This document shows positions 1 to 13,000 of a stretch of 64,000 bases of DNA, piece by piece. How positions within the stretch are numbered: the stretch's first letter is position 1; every line of letters begins with the position of its first letter. Origin of the DNA: Chrysomallon squamiferum (Eukaryota; Mollusca; Gastropoda; Neomphalida; Peltospiridae); assembly GCA_012295275.1 (NCBI GenBank), contig CM022670.1:748001-812000 (forward strand). The letters are read 5' to 3'. Under the pieces are notes generated by a model, which worked only from the letters and a program-made list of their open reading frames with translations, made no database searches and had not been told where the DNA came from. The translations under genes and the position numbers were made by a program.

Positions 1-1600
1 TTTAGATCAGAATGCCCAGGTATGCCTATCATGGACACAAGCTCTGTGTTTCAGATTGAAGAAAACAATTCAGTAGTTTAGAAAGGGACAGTAGTCTGAT
101 TGTTAAATAAACTTTGACACAAAATCTGTTTTAGATCAGATTGTTCAAGTATGCCTATCATGAGTCAAGCTCCATGTTTCAGATTGAAGAAAACAATGTA
201 ATAGTTTAAAAATGGACAGTAGTCTGATTGTTAAATAAACTTTGACACAAAATCTGTTTTTCTCTTCAACTGTTTGTCACTTTCTGTGTTGCATTATACA
301 CAAAATGTGGACAGTGGTTATTTTAACAATCTTACTTATTTATGGAAAGTATAACTACTGACCAGATAGATGGTCAGTCTATTAACTGACCACTACTTTT
401 ACTGTTTTGTTACAGATGACTGGTGGTTTGGGGTTTTTTAAAAAGTTTACATTTTTCTGTTTCTACATGTATTTTTCTAACTTTGTCAGACTAATTAAAA
501 CCAAGTTCAGCATAAAACTATTGAATATTAAGCCTAAATATAAGATTTAAAATAAAGTAAAACCCCACTAAACAAAACTTACAAAGCAGAAAAAACAAGC
601 TCACTGAAATTACAGTACACTGAACTAGAACAGTATCTTGTCAATTTTGAAAATATTACTATTGTAAAATAGTTAAACTGAGGGCATGAAATCCTGATAA
701 CAGCACTGAGCAGTTATTTAGTTTGGTAGTTAGGAAATCTGTTTTACATGAAACTGTGAATCATCAGTTGCTTTTTTAAAACAGTTTTGGAATCTGAATA
801 TTTGAATTAAATAACATTTTGTAATTTTAATTTTTTATTATTATTATTTTTAAATTATTGTTATGATCCTGTTTTGGGAATATTCTGCTTTTCTTCATGT
901 GTATTTTTGACTATCCATCTTACAGGTTCAAGCATTTTAGCAGTTTAAGAAAACTGAAATAATTTTTGAGATAAATTTTGAAAATAGTTAAAGTATACTT
1001 GTTATGGACACAAGCTCAAAGTTTCTGAGATTAATCTAGTTTAGTAGTTTAAAAATGGACAGTAGTCTGATTGTTAAATAAACTTTGACATAAAATCTGT
1101 TTCAGATCAGATTGTTCAAGTATGCCTATCATGAGACAAGCTCCATGTTTCAGACTGAAGAAAACAATGTAATAGTTTAAAAATGGACAGAAGTCTGATT
1201 GTTAAATAAACTTTGACACAAAATCTGTTTTTCTCTTCAACTGTTTGTCACTTTCTGTGTTACATGAAACACAAAATGTGGACAGTGGTTGTTTTAACAA
1301 TCTTACTTACAGAAAGCATAACTCAACTGGCCAAATAGATGGTCAGTCTATTAAATGACCACAATTTTGCTGTTTTGTCACAGTATGACTGGAAATAACA
1401 TAATGTACATGAAGTTGTTCAGGACATTTTGTCACAAAATCAGTCCGAATAAAGTATATATAATGACCATGGTATGTGTACATGAATGTAAATAGTTTTT
1501 TTTATTAGTCTTATTCATTTATATACTAGAAAGTTTGACCAGGTAGATGGTCAGTTTGCAAATAGTAACTGACCACTGCTTTTATCATTAAGTTTACATG
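1..1600 (+). repeat. Nested degenerate repeat, about 125-bp units, with stem-loop tail
   Basis: A unit of about 125 bp occurs at 1-128, 129-255, about 1000-1095 and 1096-1220. Its core reads ATGGACAGTAGTCTGATTG followed by TTAAATAAACTTTGACA. Each pair is followed by a similar tail (300-416 and 1268-1382), so the pair plus tail was itself duplicated. The tail holds an inverted repeat, TGGTCAGT...ACTGACCA, near 371-392. A third, diverged tail at 1537-1590 keeps TGGTCAGTT...AACTGACCA with a different loop. This looks like an old local duplication of a non-coding element. Confidence 0.7.
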
Positions 1601-3471
1601 ATAACTGTCACTGGTAAGAATATATACATATCCCACCCCAGTAAAAACCTGGTACATTTTATCTGTAAACTGTAAAACATATATTAAATAAAAACATTAT
1701 TATTTTGTATTTAAAACTTATGTAATAAACCAAGGATTAACCAGACAGTCATAGTATCTGAGTGTTAATCCACACTGAGAGATAATCTCTTTTATGTCTT
1801 TGTTAAACTTGATTGCTTCTTACTTAAATCTGAATGCTTTGTTTGAAGCAAACACTTTCACTGTTTTATTCTGATAGATTTCACAAGTCATACTTAATCT
1901 GTTTCTGAAATACTTAAATTTATATAGTGATACTGTCTAGCCATTTGTTTATCAGTAATAATTTATTTATTTTTTAAATTATATCTATATTAATTTATAA
2001 CATTTTATTTTGTCTATAGTTTGAAAAGTATCTCAGTTAGACTGAAACACATCTTTAATAAATACTTTTTTTCAGTTTGTCAGTTATATATATTTTTTAT
2101 TTTATTTTATTTATTTATTCATTCATTCAATTTTTTTTTTTTATTGTATATATATTAATTTTTTTAAATTTTATTGTGCCTATATTTTGTAAGTTAACTC
2201 TTAGATTTAAACACAGCTTTAGCTGGCAGTTACTTTAATCAGTTTTCTGCAGTTCTGTATCAGTAATCATTTTTTTGTTTTTTAGTTGATAATACTGTAC
2301 TTCTTTTCTGTAATAAATTATTATTTCATTTTATTTTAATTTTATTATTACTTTTATTCTGAAAGCTATCTTCAAGATAAATTTTTTAAATGAGTTTTAT
2401 AATATCATTTATTTTAATTAAAATGTTCAGAAATAAACTTGAATGATACGATCAAGAATTTTTTTTATCAGTGATACATCATTTTAAATTACTTTCTCTG
2501 TTAATTTATCTATTCTGAAAAGTATCTCCAAGCCTGAGTTAATAGGAAAATGATGTTTAGATATCACTGATTTTAATCTAAGATGTTCTGAAGTAAAGCT
2601 TGCATGTGAAGTGAATGAGACTGCCTGGTAAATTCTTCCATCTTTTTTTTTTTCTATTTCTGTTAATTTTTTTTTTAGAATTTTTTTAAATATTATTTAA
2701 TTGGTGTTAAAATTATTTTTAATTATAATTATTATTATTATTTTTTTTTTTTTTTTTTTAAATGCAGCTATGTAGTTTGAAAAATATCTCCATGTTAGAT
2801 TTAACAAATGATTAGCAGCAATAATTAGAGATTTTTTAATTTGTTTTCTGAACTATAATTAAAATTAAAAATGAGACAGTTTATATTTTTGAAAAAGAAA
2901 ATTTTCTTAAATTTTAAAAATATTTTTAATATTTATCCAAAACACTTGTTTTCTGTATCCACCATATATCAAAACAAAAACCTCATTTTTCATTCACCTA
3001 AAATACTTCTAAACTGAAATGTTTATTTACACAAAATTTTCAGAATGTATCAAACTGAAAACCAAAAAAAAAAAAAAAAAGAAGATAACAAATGGAACTG
3101 TTTTCATTAACTGACAATTTGGAATCCATGAGAAAAACAGTGGCGCTGAAAACACTTGCAGTTAATCATTGCCTTTCCTCACTGTGCTATCAGAAGCAAA
3201 GATTTGAGAATGATGTTATTTCTAGACTTTTCTCTTACTGGGTTACCATCACCTCACAGTAGTTGTCATACTGTTCAGCCAATAGGAATTTAACTGGGGT
3301 TGAAATGCAGTTCAGGAATTCATTCTCTAAAAATGTTTCCAAAACAAATTTGTAAAAATGTTCAAATGACTGGCATCTCTGGCAAGAATAAAATTCTTCT
3401 AGTTCTTGAGCTGTCCAAATGTTGGTGTAAACATTATTGCAGTGTTTTGGGAAGTAATTGATTACCTTAAA

Positions 3472-3502
<31 letters not shown>

Positions 3503-4189
3503 AAAGAAAATGATTTTTTTTAAATTTTTTGTTTATCTTTAATTTTTTTTTTTTTTTTTTTTTTTAATTTTTTTCTTTATTTTTTTTTCTATTTTATTTT
3601 TATTTTTCAAATAAATGTTTTTCTTTTTATTTTTACTTTTTATTTTTCAAATAAATGTCCATTTGTCTCTCAATAGTATAAGCTAGATGCAATAAGATTT
3701 TAGCTTGCCTTATGATAGATAATGCTATGCTTGGTCTATCAGGGCACAGTCTGTGTAGACTTTGCTATTACATTTGATGGTATTGAAGTAAGTTCTTCAA
3801 AGAATCTATATAATCAACTAGAAAAACATATAATATAGTTTTAAAAACATTAGTAACTTCAACCTTTTTGTGAAAAACTACCATATGATTTTAATTCTCA
3901 ATAAAATTTTTTTATAGAAATATTGACTAAGGTTATTCTAAGTAATTGTATGTAATAATAATATATTTTTCATTTTTCCGTTATAAAAACCTCTTGTGAA
4001 GGGGAAGCATAGCTTTCATATGGAATCATTCAAATTATTTAAATACAATTTTTCATTGCTAGTTAAAAGTCCATTGGGTCAGTAAGTATTTCTTTAGTGT
4101 TTTTCCTTTGAAACAAATTTGCTAGAATATTGAGTAATCACACATTTGTTGATGAAATTTAGTCTAAAACAACCAATTCACCTCTCAGT

Positions 4190-4790
4190 CTACTGATCTT
4201 AATAATTTCAACTTGTTGGCTAGTGCTTTATTTGAAACAAGTAACTTTTCAACTTTATATATCTAATAATTTAAAGTGATCAACAGCTCAGTATTTGTTC
4301 TTACTTTGAAATAGTTATGTTTTCTGTCTATCTAATTACATATAATTTCAATATTATTCTTTAAAACAATTAACAACTTTGTTTTAATATATATAATTAA
4401 CTTAAGCTGATTGGTTGAGTATTTAATTGTTTTACTTTCAAACAACATGCACTACTTTAACAAACAAAATATTTTAAAAATTTAAACTCATTAAAATATA
4501 TTTAATTTTGTTTTTCATATTTTCCCACCTAATGAATATATACATTAAATATAATTTCTACAGAACACTTTCATATTAAATTATTATTCTTACTTTGAAA
4601 TAATAATACTTTCCACCTAATGTATTCATATATAAAATATAATTTCAACTGAATACTTTAATATTAAATTATTATTCTTACTTAGAAATAAACATACTAT
4701 CCTATTTAAATATATGTAGCATCTAATGTCAGCTAATATTAAATGATTATTCTTACTTTGAAAAATGAATGCATGTTCTTGCTGTCCTTC
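4190..4790 (+). repeat. Degenerate tandem repeat, about 105-bp units
   Basis: Blocks reading TTATTCTTACTTTGAAATA, followed by a TATAATTTCAA-type segment and a drop back to TTAAATTATTATTC, recur near 4297, 4587, 4674 and 4747, with more diverged members from about 4200. The period is roughly 90-110 bp. No coding potential is visible. Confidence 0.5.
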
Positions 4791-7019
4791 TATATTTTCC
4801 ATCATCTTTCCACACAAAACTAAAACAGTTTACTTCACAAAGTAAGCCAGGACACATCATGAACCAGACCTTGGGAATATTCTAGCCTTTCTGACAATAT
4901 TTTATTTCAAAGTAATAATTACCAAGTTGATCAGCTAATTTGGAAGGGGACAGACTCTGCAGGGAGGCCGGGGTTACTCAATAAAACTGGAACATTTGTT
5001 AAAAAGCTAGAAACTTTCACACTGCTGCTAGTCCTGCTGGATTATCTTCCCACTGCTTCGAACTCTTTTGTGAGTGGTGAGAAAGATTCTCGCCTTGTAA
5101 GAGTGGAAGTTCTCTGATTTGTAGTGGCTTAGGTGATGATCTTACTGACTCATTGTCTAAAAGTCTTAACTGCAACATGTTTCAAAACATCCCTTTGAAA
5201 AAGATTTCTGTTTATAAATTTCTATCTGTCTAAGCTGGTGTGACCTTGAAATAGCTGAGTGTGAGAAAGTGACTGGGTTTTACCTGCTGCTTCCATGTTT
5301 TAGAAAAACACACAAGTGTTAAATATGCTGCTTTATGCAGTTACCCTCTTAAAAAAACAACATAAGATTAAAACAAAATTCTCTTGATTACTGGGGCGAG
5401 TCTTTTCTTTAAAAAGACAGAAGCAAGGAAGCACTGTCATAATTGTTTTTTTGATTAGCATCTCAATTGAAATCAAGGACTCTAACTTGCACAGTTATAC
5501 ACTTTAAAAGACACTGCTTATTCAGCTTTGTTTGAAAAACACAAGAGATAACTTGTTTAAATCAAGTGTTGATGATGTTGTTTTAACAAACTGTATGAGG
5601 ACAAGAAAGTATTGTAAACAAAACATCCTGCTGATTAATGTGTGAAATTATCATGATGGTATTTTTCAGGCATCTTGAATTTAAAAATGACTTAATTCCA
5701 GCCAGTACCTGTTTCCTGGTTCATCATGTCTGGTTTATGGGGGTTTTTTTTGAGGTAAAGGAAATATATGACGTCCCTTCATCACAATCGTTATATTATT
5801 TGTGTGAAAACTTTGAGAAAAACACATTTTATGCTTAAACAGAGTAAACATATATGAGTACAGACATGCATACATATATAGTTACAGAAGAATAAACACA
5901 CACATAAAATGTACACACATGCACACATAAATAAATATAGAAAAATGACTACAGAGTAACTATGATAAATGTTAAGGTGACATGACCAGTAGCTTGATGA
6001 ACTTGGAGACAGCTGTCTGTAAAATAACATCATCTACTGAGAGATCAGCAAAGCTTACTTGTGTGTTAAACCTGAGCTTTTAACACATTCAGTGAAATGG
6101 TTAACTTTTGCTGTGTTTAATAATCAGTCACGCTATTGTAAAAAGATTTGTGAGATATTTCACAGGTAATGTTAAATACATGTATATAAAATAAACAGAA
6201 GTTACAGAATGTTAGTTCACTTTCAGCTATTTTATTTATTTTATTCTGTTGTTTAATTTAATTTATTTTTATTTTATTATTTTTTTTTTTTTGTGTGTGT
6301 ATGTATTTTTATTTTTTATTTTATTTAGTTTTATAATTTTTTAATTATATTTTGTGATCTTTATTATTATAGTTTTTAATGTCAGTGTATATGAGGGATT
6401 TGTTTATTCTTGGCAGGATTCTGAGGTTGGGTTTGGAAAGAGAGAAGAAAAATGAAAAAATTATAAAAACTTCTTTTTTTTCTTTATTTTGAATTAAAAA
6501 TATAAATATTAAAACAATTAAATATTGCCATTCTGCCATGAGAATTACAAGATTTAGAAAAGTAATATTACTTGTAATCTTTTTGAAATGTATATTTTAT
6601 CTATTTTGTCAATCTCTCAACTCAGTAGATAGAAAGGGAAACAGATATATGTGAGTGATAAAAAAGATACTACTAAGAAAATAAATATTTTTAATTAACA
6701 ATTAGTAACTAATATTCTTAAACAAGAACCAGTGTTTTTCAAAGAAACATGAATAAAAAGGACAAAAATGCTTACTGAATCCCTAATTTAAAAAAAACAA
6801 TTGTTAATAAAAAGTAATAATAATAAATTAAAACAACAAAAGCAAGGCAGACATATATATTGCCTAGATTACAAAATGAACAGTTATAAATAACTCGTTA
6901 ATGTTGCTGACAAACTTGATAATGTAAACAAGAATCAGTTGACAAGTAAACAAATATATCTGATTCCATAATGGTGATAATGAAATGAAGACGAAAAGTC
7001 TACCAATATTTTATAAACT

Positions 7020-9228
7020 GTTGATTTATCATGACATAAGCTTCTTATTTTTAACACATTAATTAAAGAGATTAACACTGTTTTGTCTATACCATACCTG
7101 TAATGAACAGGTGTGTTATTTTTTACAGGTATTTTACAGGTGTAATTAACAAATATAGTCTACAGCAGTCAGAACGTCTGGAATATTTTTACCTGGTAGA
7201 TCCAAAAATTAAATTGTTTATGTAGTTTGTTATTTATTTATTTACTTATTTATTTGTGTTTATTTATTTATTTGTTTGTTTATTATTTATTTATTTTCCT
7301 TAGTTACAGATATATTTGAAAGTACATCTGATAAATGATTGTCTTTTTTTTTTGTATACATTTAACTTTTCTTTTTCATTTATTTTCTGATATTACATAT
7401 TTAATGCATACAATTCATATGTTCAAAAAACATACTGTTTATAAAAACATACACTTCAGAAAATAAATGACATGATACTGAACCTTGATTATATTTCATC
7501 AACACTTTTTATCTAGAAGGAGAGAGATGTATGATATAAGTTTGAGAAAAAGAAAGGATATAAATGTCTGCCTGCTTTTATTTAGATAAATGTGTTGGTG
7601 AAACTATTTTTTTTTTTTTTTTTTTTTTTTATAAGAAATTTTAAATTAAATTAATAAAACCTTACATGGAAACTATGGTTTTACTTATTTTAACAAATTT
7701 TGTTGCCGACATCAAAAAAAATGGAGTCTGATATGGCTTGATCATAATCTTAATAAAACTGGAGACAACAAGTCTGGGAAAAGTTCTGTTAATCCTTAAC
7801 TGTTACATCTAAACTGTGATTTTGTTTTGATTTTTCTAATCTAATAGATTTTGTTTTTAGCAGATTAATTAAAATGCTAACACTGAACTAATGATTATAA
7901 TGAAATTAAGATGAAGTTAAATCTCTTATTTTTAACACATTGATTAAAAAGATTAGCATACTGTTTTGTGCTAATGATAATTAGAATGATCAGGTATGTT
8001 GTTTTTTACAGGTGTAATTAACTTGTTTGGATTACAGTAGACATAACGTCTGGGTCATTATTACTTGGCAGATTTAGTGAACAATTTGAAATCTGATTTA
8101 TTTGTACTTTTTAAATTTTTTCTTATTTTAAATTAGTCTCTCTTTTTATTTCTTTTTTGTTTCTTTCTTTTTTATAAATGTATTTTTGTATGGTTTTGTT
8201 TTTGTTTGGTTTGGTTTAATTTTTGGTTGCTTTTTTTTTGGTTTGGTTTGTTTGGGTTTGGTTTGGTTTATTTATTTGTTTATTTTTTGTTTATTTTAAA
8301 TTATTCTTTATTTATCTATTCAAATTATTTTTATTTTGTATTTATTTATTTTATTTTTTTATTTTATTTTAGCATTAATTAAGGCCATGCTCCATTGATT
8401 ATGACCACAAAGATTAATTCATGTGTAAAAGTTGAAAATAAGAAAATATGTAAATTTTAAAATATAACAGCAACTTCTTAAAACATTTAGAGATATTTTA
8501 CATGAACACACATATTTACAAATACATATTAACTTTTTTTTAAACAGCATTTCTATTAGAGATGACATGTTCATAATGTTAATAAAACCGGAGACTACAA
8601 GTCTGGGAAAGGTTCACCTAATCCTTAATCTTAACATTAAATGTGTGATTTTATAGACTAATAGGTTTTGTTTTTAACAGATTAACCAAAAGAGCTAACA
8701 CACTCTCTTTTTTTTTTAAATGATTACTTTACGTGTAATGACCAGGTGTGTTAATTTTTACAGGTATTTTACGGGTGTAATTAACAAGTTTTGTTTACGG
8801 TAGACAGAATGTCTGGAACTTTTCATTCACCTGATCTTACCAGATTTGTGTTAATTACTTATTATTATTATTATTGTTGTTGTTATTATTCAGCTTGGAA
8901 AGTTAATTAAGCTGTATTTAGTCTGTCTGATTGTATTTTTTTCTTGCTAGGTAAATAAGTAAATTAATACAGGTATGTCTTAATGATCACTACCTGTGTT
9001 AATGAGGTGTGTCATTTTTACAGGTGTAATTAACAAGTTGTTTGGTTAACTGTAGACATGATGTCTAGAACTTCTTGTCAAAAAATAAATAAAATAAAAT
9101 ATAAATAAAAGAAGAAAAATAAGAAGAATATAGTATCTAATTAATAAAGTCATTTTTCATTACAAAATATAGATGGCTATAGAAATACAAATGAGTTTAT
9201 AGATCTGTCTTAGATTTCTGAAAAAGAA

Positions 9229-9312
<84 letters not shown>

Positions 9313-9862
9313 ATTAACAAAAGCATTGTTTTATCATTCAACAGTTCCAAAACGTAAAAAATTTGAATTTTAAACTGCAGAAAATTAATAAAATATGAGT
9401 TACAAAATGCACACTGTTAATTATTATATCAAATCAAAAATAAAAATTATAATCTATAAACAATTTAAATAAAGTTACTTTAAAAATAAATACTTTTTCA
9501 ATCATACCTTGGTTATTTAAAATTATTTGATAATCTAAACAGATTATCATTACTCAGAAGTAATTTGAAACAATTTTTCTTTTTCTTTGATTTAAAAAAA
9601 GTAATCACTGGTTTTACTTTGACTGGCCTCACTTCCCTGCACCTGCAGTTTTTAACTGCTGAGAAGCCAGGTGTGAAGGGTAACACCATCAGTTGTTTTT
9701 GATTGAGTTAATTAAAGGATATAGGTAAGCTCTGTTTTTTAAATAATTATTCTTCAATCTGTTAGTCATTTATACTGAGATATTACCAAATTAATCATTT
9801 CTGCCACAGCTAATTTGACCTATAACACTTCTGCAAACCCTTAAATTGTATATATATATATA

Positions 9863-9896
<34 letters not shown>

Positions 9897-10020
9897 TATT
9901 ACAGACATTGAGTCTCCAGTAAACCAAACAACTTAATTACACCTGTAAAATGCCTGTGAAAATGACACACTTCAATATCACAGGTAGAGTGATCATTAAG
10001 ACATCTGTGTTAATTTATTC
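7020..10020. repeat. Local family of a dispersed repeat; four direct copies and one inverted
   Basis: A block built from CAGGTGTGTTA, TTTTTACAGGT, GTGTAATTAAC and a tail like AGACATAACGTCTGG recurs near 7100-7200, 7990-8080, 8735-8840 and 8995-9080. It appears again in inverse orientation near 9905-9990. Two of the direct copies are preceded by a longer shared upstream part (7745-7890 and 8572-8710), so the full unit is about 300 bp and the copies are spaced roughly 0.8 kb apart. No open reading frame or terminal repeat was recognised. It may be a short non-autonomous transposon or a local duplication. Confidence 0.6.
9234..9309 (+). repeat. (AG)n microsatellite
   Basis: Uninterrupted AG dinucleotide run of about 76 bp. 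Confidence 0.97.
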
Positions 10021-13000
10021 AATTAATTGTTAAAAAAACAAAAAACAGAAAAAACCCACAGTAAAACAGATTGAAAGAAATAATAATAAATCTTTTATTT
10101 AAAATAATATATTTCTTAGTAACAAATACAAAAAACCCAGTATTTAAAAAAAAAAATTCTACAGTTGTTTATCACATTAGTTTTTAATATTATTATTTTT
10201 TTCATTATTGTATTTTTAGATAAATATAATTTTTCTGTTTGTACTACCCAGTTTTCATATTTTCCTAATGATTGTTTAATATTAGTTTTACTTATAAGAT
10301 AGTAAGTGAAACCATAGATATTAAAAAAAAAACTGAATTATGAAAGATACTATTTAGTTAAATATATAAAAGTAAATTATTTAATGCAGTATTTTAGGAG
10401 AAAGACAGAGAAAGTAAAAGAAAGAAGAACAATTTTTAAATAATAATAATAATAAAAATATAATAATTTTAAATACACTGAATTACATTTTATTTTATTT
10501 TTGAAATATACATTATATATTTTATTTCAATTTTTTTTTTCAATTTCTTTTTGTTTTTTGTTGTGCTAATTGAAATGCTACTTAATACAAGTTTTGATGT
10601 TATGGGTCACACATACATGAAAGGACTAGGAAGTTGTCTTTGTTTCTGGAAGTGTCCAATTTGTCACTTTGTGTGATTAAAAGTGACAGTAATCTTTTTG
10701 TCAAGGCTAATCAGAGGATTAATGCTAAGTGTTTTTACACAATCAGCTTATAGGATTATTGTCATAACATTTGTTTTAATGATGACAATGAGTCCATCTT
10801 GTTATTGTTTTGTTGTAGTTTTCTGTTTCTTTCATGTTTTCTCCTTTTTTCATATTTAAAAGCTTTTTTATTTTTTCATTTATTGCTATTATTTTATATA
10901 TATATATATTTGTTTTTATCTTATCTTTATATTATCTCTACTATTAACTTTTTAAAATTATAATTTATCAACATCATAATTATAATTAATATTATTATTA
11001 TCATCATTATATGAACTAATAAAGTAGGACACTAACATATAAAACATGAATGAAAATTATATAATCTTAAATACTTGTTTCTTCTGCTTTCTCAAATGCT
11101 CAGACAACTTAAATACAAAGCATGCAAAATATTCAAAATGTGACCTTACATCACCACAGGTACACATTAACTATCAGAAATACATGATTATAGACCAGTG
11201 TGTATCAAAGCATACAGTGCTATATTGAGTTTAACTCTGTTAAAGGAACTTGGAAATAATTTCAGTCATAAAACTGATAAATTCTCTAACTGAAGAACTT
11301 TCAGCGATAATTTTAAAACTATCAAACAAAGAACAGGCACTTAATTGTTATCTCTAATTGTCATTTAAAATGTAATATTATTTCTCTTTCTTTGAAGTAG
11401 GGATAGATTATGCTGGTTGTTTTATTAAGTATTACCTACTGTTTTGTGATGTAAATCTCTCCAATTTGAGTTCTGTCTAATTTCACGCAGTAACTAAATG
11501 TACAGTCATTTATAATTTTATTTTATTATGTAACTGCCCCTTTGATTAATCTAATTTTATTTTTGTTACAAGGATATCAGAAATAATGGGTGTCATTTTT
11601 TTTAATATAGACTGAATTTGGTAATTGCAATATTCTTGTTTTGAAACTTATTTATTTGCCAGTACAAGTTGTGGGAAGAAACCAAAATTAATAAATATTA
11701 GATGTAAAGTAATTATTTTTCTTTTCTTGTTAAAAGTTTTTGCATGTTTGTTTTAAAAAGTGTCTAAAATGTTATATTTTACAAAAGAAAAAAAGATGGT
11801 AGTTACAAGAAGTTTGATTAATTATAGATTAAAATATATTGCTATTCATTTCCTACTTGAAAAGGTAGGATGGTTACATGAATACTGTTTTAATAGATAT
11901 CATTTAATATTGTTATTTTGTAAATTAACAAAGTGAATGCAAATGTATTAGTTTTTATAATATATTTTAATTGATTTTCTCCCAGATTATATGGAAATGT
12001 AGCACTTATCTTATTTGTGTTAATAACTTCATTTATAAGATTCAAACCTTTATTGTACAGTAGTGGAAAGATAGTTGCAAGTAAACTTAAATAAGTATAA
12101 TTAAGTAAAAATTCCTGCCTAATGTTATTTTACTTCAAGGTCTAGAAGGTATGTCTGTTTGGACAGGTATTATTTAAAATGTAATGCTAGTTTAATTTCT
12201 GACAGAAGGGTGATTACAAGGATGTTAGACTCATTGTTACATAATCCCATTCTGACACAGACAAATGTGAGAGACAAATTTTTCTTTTAAATCATCCATA
12301 TATACCCTCCACTTCCAACATCTGCCAGTTTCTCCTCTTCTTCTTCTCTTTTTTTTTTCCCCTTAACCATTCATTTGTATTAAGGATACTTACCCCTTTT
12401 AAACTATTGTCATCTACCATTTAAGGTAAATTATGGACCCTTTTTTTGTGTGTTGGTAGGGACACCTACCTCTTAATGGGTTGGGAAATGACACACATTT
12501 GGCAACAGGGAGGCAGTGTCTAATGCAGCACACTGCTGGCTTAAAAGGCTGATTACAGTGGTGTGTGTGTTGATGATGATTTGCAGAATGGTCTGATCTA
12601 ATGGAGTAGATGTAAGCGGTTTACTTGGACAGAAGGCAAATTATACATCAAGTGGATTTTGTTCTGGGTGGGTGGTCGGAGGGTTGTGTTTAAATAGTAA
12701 CTGTAGCTAGCAAAATTGTTACCCTTTTTAACTTTTTTAGAAAAAGCTTTGAATAAAAACTTATTTTTCTTCTTTTTTTTTAATTTTAATTTTTCTTATT
12801 TATTTTTTATATTTGTGCCAAAGAGACTATAGATTTATCTCAGATATTTTATTTTGATTTTACATTAAATTTAATATAAACTTAGATAGTTTACAATAAT
12901 CTTGTGTTAAACAGTACTTAAGGTGTTAAATCTTAATAGTAATATTAATTGTAATAAAAATAGTTATAAACAGAATTTTATAGAGTTAAGAGAATGTAAC

